The position numbers and the translations under genes are program-made. The notes beneath the pieces are model-generated. The model was not told the DNA's origin and did not search any database. It worked only from the letters and a program-made list of their open reading frames with translations. This document shows, one piece after another, positions 1-10,015 of a stretch of DNA of 64,000 nucleotides; position 1 is the first letter of the stretch; each line of letters starts with the position of its first letter. Location of the stretch: assembly GCA_963800475.1 (NCBI GenBank), contig CAWDAZ010000001.1, positions 310,001 through 374,000 of the forward strand, given 5' to 3'. The stretch comes from Palsa-465 sp963800475. Its GTDB lineage: Bacteria > Actinomycetota > Thermoleophilia > Solirubrobacterales > Solirubrobacteraceae.

Positions 1-2
1 TG

Positions 3-245
3 TGGAAGGAGACGATCGCCGAACCCCTGCCGAAGATGGCACCCGGCGAGCCTTCCGAGCAGCTGCAGAGCTTCGAGCTGAAGCTCGTCGACCGGCTGTG
101 GGAGAGCGCCACGGCCGACAACGCCCGCGACATCGCCGACCGGACCTGGGACCTGGTCCACGACCGCGCCGACGACGATCCCGTCAAGCAGCGCGTCGTC
201 GCCTGCCACGAGGCGCTCGCGCGGATGACGCGGCTCGGCGACTAG
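3..245 (+). CDS. C-terminal end of an unidentified protein (5' end outside window)
   Basis: The frame is open from base 3 and ends at the TAG at 243-245. About 80 residues are visible. They are charged and helical-looking, with several Trp, Asp and Arg, and end in ARMTRLGD. The start lies upstream of the window; the internal ATG at 36 is probably not the start, because the frame stays open and coding-like before it. No family is recognised. It converges on ftsH, with 10 bases between the two stops. Confidence 0.6.
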   Translation, partial: WKETIAEPLPKMAPGEPSEQLQSFELKLVDRLWESATADNARDIADRTWDLVHDRADDDPVKQRVVACHEALARMTRLGD

Positions 246-255
246 CCCCGGGCGC

Positions 256-2289
256 TCACCCGACCGCGGGCCCGACCGGCTCCGGGCGCGCGAGCGGATT
301 GCGCGGCAGACCGGCGGCCTCGTACGCCTGCTCCTCGGAGAGCGTCTCGTGCTCGAGCAGCGCCGCGACCAGCGAGTCGAGATGCGGCCGCCGGCTGCGC
401 AGCAGCTTCGAGACCTCCTGATGGGCCGACTCGACGATCCGCCGCACCTCCTCGTCGACCAGCCGCTGGGTCGACTCGGAGGTCTCCTGGACGCCCGGCA
501 GGAACGGGCTGATGCCGTCGATCGGGATCACCGCCACGGGCCCGATCACGCGGCTCATCCCCCAGCGGCCGACCATCTGCCGCGCGATCTGGGTCAGGTG
601 CTGAATGTCTGACTCGGCGCCGGTGGTCATGTCGCCGAACACGATCTCCTCGGCAACGCGCCCGCCGAGCGCGAACTTGATCTGCGCGAGCAGGTAGCGC
701 TCCTCGAAGTTGAAGCGGTCGGCGTCCGGCGCCGAGAAGGTGACGCCGAGCGACTGCCCGCGCGGGATGATCGACACCTTGCGGACCGGGTCGGCGCCGG
801 GCGTCAGCATCCCGACGATCGCGTGACCCGCCTCGTGGTAGGCGATCCGGCGCCGGTCGGCCTCGCTCAGCATCACTTTGCGCTCGGCGCCGAGCACGAT
901 TCGCTCGAGCGCGGCCGAGAAATCCTCAGGGTTGACGCGCTCGTGCTCGCGCCGGGCGGCGATCAGCGCCGCCTCGTTGACGAGGTTCGCGAGGTCAGCG
1001 CCGACCATCCCGGGCGTCGAGGACGCGATCTGCTCGACGTTCACGGACTCCTCGAGCGGCACCCCGCGCACGTGGACCCGCAGGATCGCCTCGCGTCCGG
1101 CGCGGTCCGGTGGCTGGACCGCCACCCGGCGGTCGAAGCGTCCCGGGCGCAGCAGCGCCGGGTCGAGGATCTCCGGGCGGTTGGTGGCGCCGAGCACGAT
1201 CACGCCCTGGCGCGGGTCAAACCCGTCCATCTCGGTGAGGATCTGGTTGAGCGTCTGCTCGCGCTCGTCGTGGCCGCCGCTGATGTTGGCGCCGTGGGCG
1301 GCGCGCGAGCGTCCGACCGCGTCGAGCTCGTCGATGAAGATGATCGCGGGTGCCGCGGTCTTCGCCTGGGAGAACAGGTCGCGGACCCGCGACGCGCCGA
1401 CGCCGACGATCATCTCGACGAACTCAGAAGCGGACAAATGGAAAAAGGGGACGCCGGCTTCGCCGGCTACGGCCCGCGCGAGCAGCGTCTTCCCGGTCCC
1501 CGGAGCCCCGCTCAGCAGCACGCCGCGGGGGATCTTGCCCCCGAGGCGGGCGTACTTGTCGGGATTCTTGAGGAAGTCGACGATCTCGGTCAGCTCCTCC
1601 TTGGCCTCGTCGATCCCGGCCACGTCCGCGAACGTGACGGTCTGCTCCTCACCCTCGGCGCGGCGGGCACGGGAGCGCCCGAACCCCATCAGCCCGCCGG
1701 CTCCGGAGGCGCCCGCGGCACGCCGCATCAGGAGCACGAACAGCAGCACCAGCAACAGCGTCGGCCCGAACCCGAACAGCAGCTCGGCGACGAACGAGGG
1801 CCCGGTCTGCGCCGGATGAGCGTCGATCGTGACGTGATAGGCCTGAAGCAGCTTCGAGAGCTGCGCGTCGTCGGCAAACGACGGGACCTGGGTGGAGAAC
1901 AGCGTCGCGGGCTTGGCCGAGGAGCTGGTCGGCGGGTACTTGACGGGCGCGCGGAACGTTCCCTGGATCGAGTCGCCCGTCGAGGAGATCTGGCTGACGT
2001 TGCCGCTCTGGACCTCCTGCAGGAACGTTGGGCTGTACGGGACCTGGACTCGGGAGGCGGGCTTGAGCGCCTGCGAGGAGATCCAGAAGTTGAGCGCCAG
2101 CACCGCCAGCACCAGCAGCGCGATCAGCCATCTCGTGCTCGGCAAGCCCGGTGGTCCGGGACCGGTGCCGCCGCGCCCGCGCCCGTCGGGAGCCGGCGTC
2201 ACCCGCCAGCCGGGCGAGCGACCCCGCCCGTTCGCAGAGCCGCCGTCGGCGGGCTCGCGTCGGTGGGGGTCCGACGGCTGCTCGGCCAT
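256..2289 (-). CDS. ftsH: ATP-dependent zinc metalloprotease FtsH
   Basis: Membrane-anchored AAA+ protease (677 aa) that degrades misfolded and regulatory membrane and cytosolic proteins as a hexamer. Visible features: a Pro/Gly/Arg-rich N-terminus of about 52 residues, first membrane helix about 54-72, an extracytoplasmic domain, second helix about 167-188, Walker A GAPGTGKT (261-268), Walker B IIFIDELDAVG (316-326), arginine-finger region LLRPGRFDRR, and the zinc site HEAGH (485-489) with a likely third ligand Asp561. The ATG at 2289 was chosen over the in-frame extension to 2451, which would run into the neighbouring NYN gene. The N-terminal extension before the first helix is longer than in most FtsH. 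Family assignment is secure. Confidence 0.97.
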   Translation of the reverse strand: MAEQPSDPHRREPADGGSANGRGRSPGWRVTPAPDGRGRGGTGPGPPGLPSTRWLIALLVLAVLALNFWISSQALKPASRVQVPYSPTFLQEVQSGNVSQISSTGDSIQGTFRAPVKYPPTSSSAKPATLFSTQVPSFADDAQLSKLLQAYHVTIDAHPAQTGPSFVAELLFGFGPTLLLVLLFVLLMRRAAGASGAGGLMGFGRSRARRAEGEEQTVTFADVAGIDEAKEELTEIVDFLKNPDKYARLGGKIPRGVLLSGAPGTGKTLLARAVAGEAGVPFFHLSASEFVEMIVGVGASRVRDLFSQAKTAAPAIIFIDELDAVGRSRAAHGANISGGHDEREQTLNQILTEMDGFDPRQGVIVLGATNRPEILDPALLRPGRFDRRVAVQPPDRAGREAILRVHVRGVPLEESVNVEQIASSTPGMVGADLANLVNEAALIAARREHERVNPEDFSAALERIVLGAERKVMLSEADRRRIAYHEAGHAIVGMLTPGADPVRKVSIIPRGQSLGVTFSAPDADRFNFEERYLLAQIKFALGGRVAEEIVFGDMTTGAESDIQHLTQIARQMVGRWGMSRVIGPVAVIPIDGISPFLPGVQETSESTQRLVDEEVRRIVESAHQEVSKLLRSRRPHLDSLVAALLEHETLSEEQAYEAAGLPRNPLARPEPVGPAVG

Positions 2290-2299
2290 GGTCTGATTG

Positions 2300-2674
2300 T
2301 CACATCTCCTCGAGCCTCGACCGGAACGTCTCGGATCCCTCGACGCTCGCCCCCGCGGCCCACGCCTGGTCGGCGAGCCAGCGGTCGGATGTGACGACGC
2401 GGACGGTGGCCGGGTTGGCCGCGGCCCGCACCAGCCGCACGATCTCGTCATCGGCGGCGTTCGGCTTCGGTTTCGGCGCGTGGAGCACGTCGATCACCGT
2501 CGAGCGGATCGGCGGGGAGGGCTTGCGCTCGAACACGACCGCGACATCCTCGCCCTCCGCCGCGGCCCATCGCTCGAGCATGTCAACGAGCCGGAGCATC
2601 GCGGCGTCGCGGTCGCGCCACCACCCGTCGGGGCGCGTCCCGATCACGTTCATCCCGTCGATCAGCCAGCGCAC
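2300..2674 (-). CDS. NYN/YacP-type PIN-like ribonuclease domain protein
   Basis: A 124-residue single-domain protein. The N-terminus RWLIDGMNVIG carries the typical first-strand Asp and Asn of NYN domains, and NAADDEIVR and VVTSDRWLADQA match the second acidic cluster and the 'vTSDr' strand of this PIN-like nuclease fold. By family it should be a metal-dependent RNase or RNA-binding protein; the substrate is unknown. It lies 10 bases upstream of ftsH on the same strand and is probably co-transcribed with it. Confidence 0.8.
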   Translation of the reverse strand: MRWLIDGMNVIGTRPDGWWRDRDAAMLRLVDMLERWAAAEGEDVAVVFERKPSPPIRSTVIDVLHAPKPKPNAADDEIVRLVRAAANPATVRVVTSDRWLADQAWAAGASVEGSETFRSRLEEM

Positions 2675-2701
2675 GCTGAGGAGGCTAGTGCCGGTACGCC
2701 G

Positions 2702-3115
2702 CTACTCGTCTGCGGTCGGCGGCCGGCGCCCGCGCTTGCGCTCCGAGCGGCGGCGCTTGCCCTCGAGCCGGCGGCGGACGGACGCCTGCGTCGGGCGGGT
2801 CGCGTGCCGTGGACGCTGCGGCGTCAGCGCGGTGATCAGGCGCCGTTGGAGGCGCTCCAGCGCCAGCTCGCGGTTGCGCGACTGGCTGCGGGCGTCCTGC
2901 GCGACGGCCGTCACCCGCGGCCCGCAGCGGGCGATCACGCGCCGCTTTTGGGCCTCGGTGAGCGCCTCGGAGGCGCCGACGTCGAACACCGCCTCGACCC
3001 GCGAGGCGGTGACGTTCGCGTGCTGGCCCCCGGGCCCGGAGGAGCGTGACGTGCGCAGCTCAATCTCATTAAGCGGCAGGCGGCCGTGTCGCCCGAGCGG
3101 CATCGGATCGTCCAT
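2702..3115 (-). CDS. arfB: ArfB-type peptidyl-tRNA hydrolase (ribosome rescue)
   Basis: 137 residues. The GGQ motif lies in SSGPGGQHAN (about 25-34), the catalytic loop of class I release factors and of ArfB/ICT1, which hydrolyses peptidyl-tRNA on stalled ribosomes. There is no stop-codon recognition domain, and the C-terminal 35 residues are rich in Arg and Lys (RRRLEGKRRRSERKRGRR), like the basic tail that ArfB places in the mRNA channel. The start is either Met1 or Met5. It sits 27 bases upstream of the NYN gene on the same strand. Confidence 0.9.
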   Translation of the reverse strand: MDDPMPLGRHGRLPLNEIELRTSRSSGPGGQHANVTASRVEAVFDVGASEALTEAQKRRVIARCGPRVTAVAQDARSQSRNRELALERLQRRLITALTPQRPRHATRPTQASVRRRLEGKRRRSERKRGRRPPTADE

Positions 3116-3305
3116 GGCCGACAGGGTGCCGGATTTCCTGCTCGATGCGGACGATCACGGGCTGCGCGTCGCGCGCCCGTGATACCTTGCGGGGCAAGTC
3201 GCCGGGGTCAAATCTCCGCCGACGACACTTAGGTTGCGGGCCACGGGTAGGCGACTCGTCCTCCACGGTGGTAGCAGCACACTTCCCACAGGAGGAAATG
3301 GCGTC

Positions 3306-3509
3306 ATGCCAACTGGAGTCGTCAAGTGGTTCAACGACGAGAAGGGGTTCGGATTCATCGCCGCCGATGAGGGCGGCAGGGATCTGTTCGTCCATCATTC
3401 GAGCATCAACGCGGACGGCTATCGCTCGCTCGCGGAGGGCAGCAGGGTGTCCTTCGAGGAGGAGGAGGGCCCCAAGGGCCCGAAGGCGATCAACGTCCAG
3501 AAGCTCTAG
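3306..3509 (+). CDS. cspA: Cold-shock domain protein
   Basis: A 67-residue OB-fold RNA chaperone. The RNA-binding motifs KGFGFI (RNP1) and DLFVHHS (RNP2) are intact, in a complete protein beginning MPTGVVKWFNDEKGFGFI. ATG 3306 is preceded by a strong Shine-Dalgarno (AGGAGG at about 3291-3296). The upstream gap is about 190 bases, leaving room for the long 5' leader usual for csp mRNAs, although no specific element is recognised in it. Confidence 0.95.
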   Translation: MPTGVVKWFNDEKGFGFIAADEGGRDLFVHHSSINADGYRSLAEGSRVSFEEEEGPKGPKAINVQKL

Positions 3510-3567
3510 GAGGGGCGCGCCCGAACGGAGGGGCGCCCGAGCCGGGGCCGGCGCGGGATAGAGCCGG

Positions 3568-3592
3568 GCGCTCGCCGCGGCGGGGCGAGCGC
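3568..3592 (+). terminator. Hairpin after cspA
   Basis: Perfect 9-bp stem GCGCTCGCC/GGCGAGCGC with a 7-base loop, about 60 bases after the csp stop and before korA. There is no clear T-run, so it is a likely but not certain terminator. Confidence 0.5.
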
Positions 3593-3649
3593 TGTCACGC
3601 GGCCCGCGTACACTTCGTAAGCGGGTAAGCGTACGAAAGCCTGGAAGCG

Positions 3650-5487
3650 ATGAGCAAGACGATCGAAGAGCGCGAGCGGGTAGTGGTCCGCTTCGCCGGC
3701 GACTCCGGCGACGGCATGCAGCTCGCCGGCAGCCGCTTCACCGACGCGACCGCCGTTCTCGGCAACGATCTCGCGACGCTGCCGAACTTCCCCGCGGAGA
3801 TTCGGGCCCCGGCCGGGACACTCGCGGGCGTCTCGGCGTTCCAGATCCACTTCGCCTCGCGCGACATCCTCACACCGGGCGACTCGCCGAACGTGCTGGT
3901 CGCGATGAACCCGGCGGCGCTGAAGGCCAACCTCCCGGAGCTCGACCGCGGCGCGACGATCATCGTCAACGAGGACGCGTTCTCGAAGCGCAACCTCGAG
4001 AAGGCCGGTTACGAGTCCAATCCGCTCGAGGACGGGTCGCTCGAGGGCTACCGTCTGCACCGGATCCCGATGATGGCGCTGACGACGGCCGCCGTCGAGG
4101 AGATCGACGACGCGTCCACGCGTGACGCGGGCCGCGCCAAGAACCTGTTCGCGCTCGGGGTCGTGTCGTGGCTGTACGGGCGCCCGACCGACGTCACCGA
4201 GCGCTGGATCGAGCAGAAGTTCAAGGGCAAGCCGGCCGTCGCGAAGGCGAACCTGGCCGCGTTCAATGCCGGCTGGTCGTTCGGCGAGACGACCGAGCTG
4301 CTCGACGTCCAGTATCGGGTCAAGCCGGTCACGGGGGTGGCGCCTGGGACATACCGGAACGTGAACGGCACGACCGCGCTGGCGCTCGGGCTGATCGCGG
4401 CGAGCGTCCGCAGCCGGCTGCCGCTGCTGCTCGCGAGCTACCCGATCACGCCCGCCTCCGAGCTGCTCCACGAGCTCTCGCGCCACACGCGTTTCGGGGT
4501 GCGCACGATCCAGGCGGAGGACGAGATCGCCGCCGCCGGGATGGCGCTCGGCGCCGCGTTCGGGGGCCGGCTCGGGGTGACCGCGACGAGCGGACCGGGC
4601 ATGGACCTGAAGGCCGAGACCGTCGGGCTGGCGGTGGCGCTCGAGCTGCCGATGATCGTGGTCGACGTCCAACGGGCCGGCCCGTCGACCGGGATGCCAA
4701 CCAAGACCGAGCAGTCGGACCTGCTGATGGCGCTGTACGGCCGCCACGGCGAGTCGCCGCTGCCGGTGCTCGCGCCGAGCACCCCCGCGGGGTGCTTCGA
4801 GGTCGGCTTCGAGGCCGTCGCGATCGCGGTCCGGTACCGGACCCCGGTGATCATTCTGTCGGACTCGTTCCTGGCCTCGTCCTCGGAGCCGTGGCGGATC
4901 CCCGAGGTCGGAGACCTCGGGGCGATCGATCCGGCGTTTGCGTCGGCCGTGCCCGGCGGCGAGCCGTTCGAGCCCTACGCGCGCGACGACCGGCTCGCGC
5001 GGCCGTGGGCGGTCCCCGGGACGCCGGGCCTCCAGCACCGGATCGGCGGACTCGAGAAGGCCGACCGGACCGGGAACATCTCCTACGACGCCGCCAACCA
5101 CGAGCGGATGACCGAGCTGCGAGCGGCGAAGATCGCCGGGATCGCCGACGAGCTGCCGGCGCTCGAGGTCGACGACGAGGACGGCGCGAAGCTGCTGGTG
5201 CTCGGATGGGGCTCGACCGAGGGCCCGATCCGCGCCGGCGTCAGGCGGGCGCGGCTGAACGGGCACCAGGTCGCCTCAGCACACCTCCGCCACCTCAACC
5301 CGCTTCCTGCGGACCTCGGCGAGCTGCTCGGCGCCTACGACCGGGTGCTGGTGCCAGAGCTGAACAGCGGCCACCTCGCGCAGATCCTTCGGGCGCGGTA
5401 TCTGGTCGACGTCGAGTCGCTCACCAAGATCCAGGGCGTGCCTCTGTTCGCGGCGGAGATCGAGAATGCGATCGAGGAGCGGCAGGG

Positions 5488-5491
<4 letters not shown>
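3650..5491 (+). CDS. korA: 2-oxoacid:ferredoxin oxidoreductase, fused gamma-alpha subunit (KorA)
   Basis: 613 residues. The N-terminal part (about 10-190) is the gamma domain with FAGDSGDGMQLAGSRF. The rest is the pyrimidine-binding alpha domain, starting near YPITPASELLHELSRH, with the TSGPGMDLK segment. Together with KorB it would oxidatively decarboxylate 2-oxoglutarate (or another 2-oxoacid) to the acyl-CoA, reducing ferredoxin. This two-subunit layout is known from mycobacteria and haloarchaea. The stop overlaps the korB start (ATGA at 5488-5491), implying translational coupling. Substrate specificity cannot be read from the sequence; 2-oxoglutarate is the usual assignment. Confidence 0.92.
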
Positions 5492-6543
<1,052 letters not shown>

Positions 6544-6569
6544 CGGGCGCTGGCCCGCGCGCGCCAGTC

Positions 6570-6899
6570 CTAGTCCGCGACGTAGCCGCCGTCGGGCTCG
6601 AGCGGCAGCCCCGCGGCGTCCCACTCGAGCAGGCCCCCGGCGAGGTTGTACGCGTCGAACCCGGCGCCCCGAAATGCCTCGGTAGCCATCCCCGAGCGGG
6701 CGCCGCTGCGGCAGTAGAACACGACGGGGCGGTCGCGGTCGATCGTCTCGGCGTGCTGCGCCAGGACCGCCAGCTCGATGTGCCGGTCACCGGCGATCCG
6801 GCCCGCCTCGCGCTCGTCGGGCCGGCGTACGTCGATCAGCTGAATGTGCCTGCTTTGCAGGAGCTCTGCGACCTGCTGCGGCGAGTACTGGGTGACCAC
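6570..6899 (-). CDS. Single-domain rhodanese (sulfurtransferase-like)
   Basis: 109 residues covering one rhodanese domain. It has QLIDVRRPDEREAGRI (CDC25/rhodanese signature strand) and the active-site loop YCRSGARSG with the persulfide Cys. By family it transfers sulfane sulfur; the acceptor is unknown. No signal peptide. Its start is about 60 bases from the riboswitch-containing leader of the divergent wall hydrolase, so the two share a promoter region. Confidence 0.9.
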   Translation of the reverse strand: MVTQYSPQQVAELLQSRHIQLIDVRRPDEREAGRIAGDRHIELAVLAQHAETIDRDRPVVFYCRSGARSGMATEAFRGAGFDAYNLAGGLLEWDAAGLPLEPDGGYVAD

Positions 6900-6960
6900 T
6901 CTCCGAGCCTAGCGCGACATAAGTCCGCGCAATGGTGTACTGTCGCCGCGCGAATATAGG

Positions 6961-7112
6961 CCCAGCCGAATCTCGGGTCATCAGATGACCAGGGAACGGG
7001 GAACCCAGAGGAGCCGTTGGCTCCATGGGGCGAATCGCCTGACTCAACAGGCGTAGCGCGACTCTTTCAGCGCGAGCCCGACAGCTAACCCCGTAGGCGT
7101 GAGAAAGAGAAG
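6961..7112 (+). ncRNA. Cyclic di-AMP riboswitch (ydaO-yuaA class), copy 1
   Basis: The 221-base gap upstream of the 7121 gene carries the hallmark conserved blocks of the class in order: CCGAATCTCGGGTCA (6966-6980), GGGAACGGGGAACCCA (6992-7007), GGGGCGAATCGCC (7027-7039) and GAGCCCGACAGCTAACCCCG (7074-7093), then TAGGCGTGAGAAAGAG. In Actinobacteria this riboswitch precedes cell-wall hydrolase genes and switches expression off when c-di-AMP is high. The Shine-Dalgarno (around AGAAGGGA, 7108-7115) follows the aptamer directly, so control of translation start or of early termination are both possible. Confidence 0.93.
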
Positions 7113-7120
7113 GGACATCG

Positions 7121-7945
7121 ATGTCAAACGGGCTCCTACGCCTCGCGCGCTGCGCGGGCGCAGCCGCACTGGTGGGGGTGATCGGCATGAGCGGTTCCGC
7201 GCTCGCCGCCGCTAAACATCCCGGCTCCGGCGGCGCAACCCCATACGCCAGCTCGAGCGCGAGCAGCGCTCATCTTGGCGACCGCGTGCTGTGGCCCGGG
7301 ATGAGCGGTCACGACGTCCGCGTCCTGCAGCAGTACCTCACCTTCGCGGGGTACTCGACCAGGATCACCGGTTCGTACGACATGGCTACCCGGTCGAGCG
7401 TGATCGCATTCGAGCGGGCGCATCACCTCCGCGAGACCGGGATCGTCACGGTCAGGGTCGAGAAGACATTGCGGAAGGCGATCGCGGTGCTGCTGACCCG
7501 GCCGAGCGGCCCGGCCCGCATCAATGCGGACGGCACCGCCACGGCGCCGCTCGGCGCGCCGAGCTCGGTGCTCAAGATGGTCGACGCGGCCAACAGCATC
7601 ATCAACACCTCGTACTGCTACGCCGGTGGCCACGGCTCCTGGCACTCGAGCTGCTACGACTGCTCGGGCGCCGTCGGGTACGTGCTCCACGCGGCGGGGC
7701 TGCTGTCCTCGCCCGAGCCGTCGGGCTCGATGGAGTCGCAGTGGGAGCCAGGGCCGGGGAAGTGGGTGAGCATCTACGCCGACTCCGGCCACGCGTTTAT
7801 GGTGATCGCGGGGCGCGCGTTCGACACCGCCGACTTCGGCGGCCCGAACATCCCCGCCGGCACCGGCCCGCGGTGGCGCTCGGACCCGACCGGCAACCTG
7901 CAGGACGGCGGCGGCTACGCCGTCCGGCATCCCGCCGGCCTGTAG
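7121..7945 (+). CDS. Secreted peptidoglycan hydrolase: PG-binding domain plus NlpC/P60-like domain
   Basis: 274 residues. Sec signal peptide about 1-30, ending near SALAAA. A peptidoglycan-binding type 1 domain (about 57-120, PGMSGHDVRVLQQYL) is followed by an NlpC/P60-like cysteine peptidase domain (about 150-260). Catalytic Cys181 lies in YDCSGAVGYVL and the candidate His is His224 (SGHAFMVI). Expected to cleave peptide stems of peptidoglycan outside the membrane. The c-di-AMP riboswitch in its leader fits a wall-turnover role. The catalytic domain is atypical for NlpC/P60, so the exact bond cut is not assigned. Confidence 0.88.
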   Translation: MSNGLLRLARCAGAAALVGVIGMSGSALAAAKHPGSGGATPYASSSASSAHLGDRVLWPGMSGHDVRVLQQYLTFAGYSTRITGSYDMATRSSVIAFERAHHLRETGIVTVRVEKTLRKAIAVLLTRPSGPARINADGTATAPLGAPSSVLKMVDAANSIINTSYCYAGGHGSWHSSCYDCSGAVGYVLHAAGLLSSPEPSGSMESQWEPGPGKWVSIYADSGHAFMVIAGRAFDTADFGGPNIPAGTGPRWRSDPTGNLQDGGGYAVRHPAGL

Positions 7946-7954
7946 CGGACTTCA

Positions 7955-7990
7955 CGGCACATCCCCCGCGAGGCCGCGGGGGGTGTGCCG
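7955..7990 (+). terminator. Hairpin terminator after the wall hydrolase gene
   Basis: A 16-bp stem with one G-T pair (CGGCACATCCCCCGCG/CGCGGGGGGTGTGCCG) around a 4-base loop, 9 bases after the stop codon. There is no T-run, but the stem is very stable. Confidence 0.75.
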
Positions 7991-8010
7991 TCAGTCGTTC
8001 CGCGCCCGCG

Positions 8011-8403
8011 CTAGCGGCGCGAGGCCTGGTTGAGGCTGACGGCACCTCGGATCAGCGCCACGAACGCCTGCTCGTCGAGCTGATCGTCCTCGCGGATGTC
8101 GATCGCGCGCCGGACGTTGCCCTCGAGGCTCGAGTTGAACAGCCTCGCGGGGTCATCGAGCGACGCGCCCTTGAAGAACGTCAGCTTGACGACGCTCTTG
8201 TACGTCTCGCCGGTGCAGATCCCGCCGTCGTGAGACCACACGGGGACCCCCGGATTGGTGGCTTTGCGCCACTTCCACTCCTCGACCACCTCGGGGTCGG
8301 CCTGCTTGATCAGCCACCGGACCCTTGCGAGCGTCCTGCCCCGCCAGTCGCCCAGCTCCTCGATGCGGGCGTCGATCTGCTCGGCCGGGGACTCGTTCGC
8401 CAT
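8011..8403 (-). CDS. DUF1801 domain protein
   Basis: 130 residues. ARVRWLIKQADPEVVEEWKW followed by VWSHDGGICTGETYKSVVKL and FFKGASLDDPARLFNSSLEG is the YdhG/DUF1801 pattern. The fold is small and the function is not established. ATG 8403 is used; a longer open frame upstream overlaps the DUF2237 gene and is not coding-like. It is likely co-transcribed with the DUF2237 gene, 20 bases upstream. Confidence 0.85.
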   Translation of the reverse strand: MANESPAEQIDARIEELGDWRGRTLARVRWLIKQADPEVVEEWKWRKATNPGVPVWSHDGGICTGETYKSVVKLTFFKGASLDDPARLFNSSLEGNVRRAIDIREDDQLDEQAFVALIRGAVSLNQASRR

Positions 8404-8423
8404 GTCCGGCACGTTACCGCCGG

Positions 8424-8813
8424 TCAGCCGCCGATCGAGCCCGGATCGGCCGGGACGTCGACCGCGTATTGCTGGAGCACCTCGAGCGGAACGATCTCGA
8501 GCGCTCGCTCGTGCGTCGCAGCGAGCACGACGAACGCGGCGACGCCGTCCTCGTGGGCGCGCAGCCAGTTGATGGCGGTCACGCACCAGCGGTCGCCCGG
8601 CTCCAGTCCAGGAAAGTTGAACGCGGGCATCGGCGTTGACAAATCGTTGCCGATCCGCTGCTGGTACTCGAGGAACTCGGCGCTCACGACCGCGCAGATC
8701 GTGTGGCTGCCGAGGTCCTCGGGCCCGGTGCGGCAGCAGCCGTCGCGGAAGAAGCCCGTCAGCGGCTCGTTGCCGCACGTCTGGAGCGGCTCGCCCAGCA
8801 CGTTGCGATCCAT
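8424..8813 (-). CDS. DUF2237 family protein
   Basis: 129 residues matching DUF2237 almost end to end: CGNEPLTGFFRDGCCRTGPE, SHTICAVVSAEFLEYQQRIG, NDLSTPMPAFNFPGLEPGDR and WCVTAINWLRAHEDGVA. Several conserved Cys and an acidic/His set suggest a metal or nucleotide site, but no reaction is known. It faces the divergent acyl-CoA dehydrogenase, 36 bases away. Confidence 0.88.
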   Translation of the reverse strand: MDRNVLGEPLQTCGNEPLTGFFRDGCCRTGPEDLGSHTICAVVSAEFLEYQQRIGNDLSTPMPAFNFPGLEPGDRWCVTAINWLRAHEDGVAAFVVLAATHERALEIVPLEVLQQYAVDVPADPGSIGG

Positions 8814-8849
8814 TACCCGCTCAGTATCGCCCGAGTAGCATCAACCTGC

Positions 8850-10013
8850 ATGTCCGCGCTCGCCGAGCTCTACACGATCCCGCAGGACTATCTGGACTTC
8901 AGGGACACGATCCGGCAGATCGCGCAGGAGCGGATCGCGCCGCGGGCCGCGGAGATCGACGAGCGGGCCGAGTACCCGCACGACCTTCGTGCGCTGCTCG
9001 CCGAGCACGACGTGCTGGGCCTCCCGTTCGAGTCCGAGTACGGCGGCACCGGCACCGGCACGCTGATGCTCAACATGGCGATCGAGGAGATCGCCAAGGC
9101 GTGCGCGTCGACGGCGCTGATCCTGATGGTCCAGGAGCTCGGGACCCTGCCGATCCAGCTGTTCGGGACCGAGGAGCAGAAGCAGCGCTTCCTGCCGCGC
9201 TGCGCGACCGGCGAGTGGTCGCCGGCGTTCGCGCTCTCGGAGCCCGACGCTGGCTCTGACCCGGGCGGGATGCGCACGCGCGCGGTAAGGGATCCCGACC
9301 ACCCGAACGAGTGGGTGATCGACGGCGCCAAGAACTGGATCACGAACCTCGGGATCGCGGACTTCTACCTGGTGTTCGCGGTCACCGACCGCGAGGCCGG
9401 TCATTCCCGTGGGATCACCGCATTCATCGTCGAGGCCGACCGCCCGGGGTTCAGCGTCGGCAAGCTCGAGCACAAGCTCGGGATCCGGGGGTCGCCGACG
9501 GGCCAACCGGTCTTCGAGGGCGTCCGCGTGCCGGACGACAACGTGGTGGGAGAACCAGGCGAGGGCTTCAAGGTCGCGATGGCGACGCTCGACCGGTCGC
9601 GCCTCGGGGTCGCCTCGCAGGCGCTCGGGATCGCCCAGGGGGCGACCGACTACGCCGCCGCGTACGCGCGCGAGCGCCGGCAGTTCGGCAAGCCGATCAA
9701 CTCCTTCCAGGCGATCCAGTTCAAGCTCGCCGATATGGAGACGCAGTGCGCCGCCGGCCGTGAGCTGCTCTACCAGGCGTGCGCGAAGGTTGACCGGGGC
9801 GAGTCGGACATCGGCAAGTACTCCGCGATGGCCAAGCTGTTCTGCTCCGACGCCGCGATGCGGATCACGGTCGAGGCGATCCAGGTGCTCGGCGGGTACG
9901 GATACGTCAAGGAGTACCCCGTCGAACGGATGATGCGTGACGCGAAGATCACCCAGATCTACGAGGGCACCAACGAGATCCAGCGGCTCGTGATCGCCCG
10001 CACGATGAGGTAA
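8850..10013 (+). CDS. Acyl-CoA dehydrogenase
   Basis: 387 residues, full-length. N-terminal helical domain, the FAD-side segment ALSEPDAGSDPGGMRTRA, and the C-terminal signature QVLGGYGYVKEYPVERMMRD. The probable catalytic base is Glu372 in IYEGTNEIQ. It should oxidise an acyl-CoA to the trans-2-enoyl-CoA and pass electrons to ETF. Chain length or branching preference cannot be read from the sequence. The next gene begins 2 bases after its stop. Confidence 0.93.
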   Translation: MSALAELYTIPQDYLDFRDTIRQIAQERIAPRAAEIDERAEYPHDLRALLAEHDVLGLPFESEYGGTGTGTLMLNMAIEEIAKACASTALILMVQELGTLPIQLFGTEEQKQRFLPRCATGEWSPAFALSEPDAGSDPGGMRTRAVRDPDHPNEWVIDGAKNWITNLGIADFYLVFAVTDREAGHSRGITAFIVEADRPGFSVGKLEHKLGIRGSPTGQPVFEGVRVPDDNVVGEPGEGFKVAMATLDRSRLGVASQALGIAQGATDYAAAYARERRQFGKPINSFQAIQFKLADMETQCAAGRELLYQACAKVDRGESDIGKYSAMAKLFCSDAAMRITVEAIQVLGGYGYVKEYPVERMMRDAKITQIYEGTNEIQRLVIARTMR

Positions 10014-10015
10014 CG

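Noticed and set aside
2297..3182. Long plus-strand open frames antisense to ftsH and arfB
   Set aside because: They are mirror frames caused by high GC and read against clearly conserved proteins on the minus strand.
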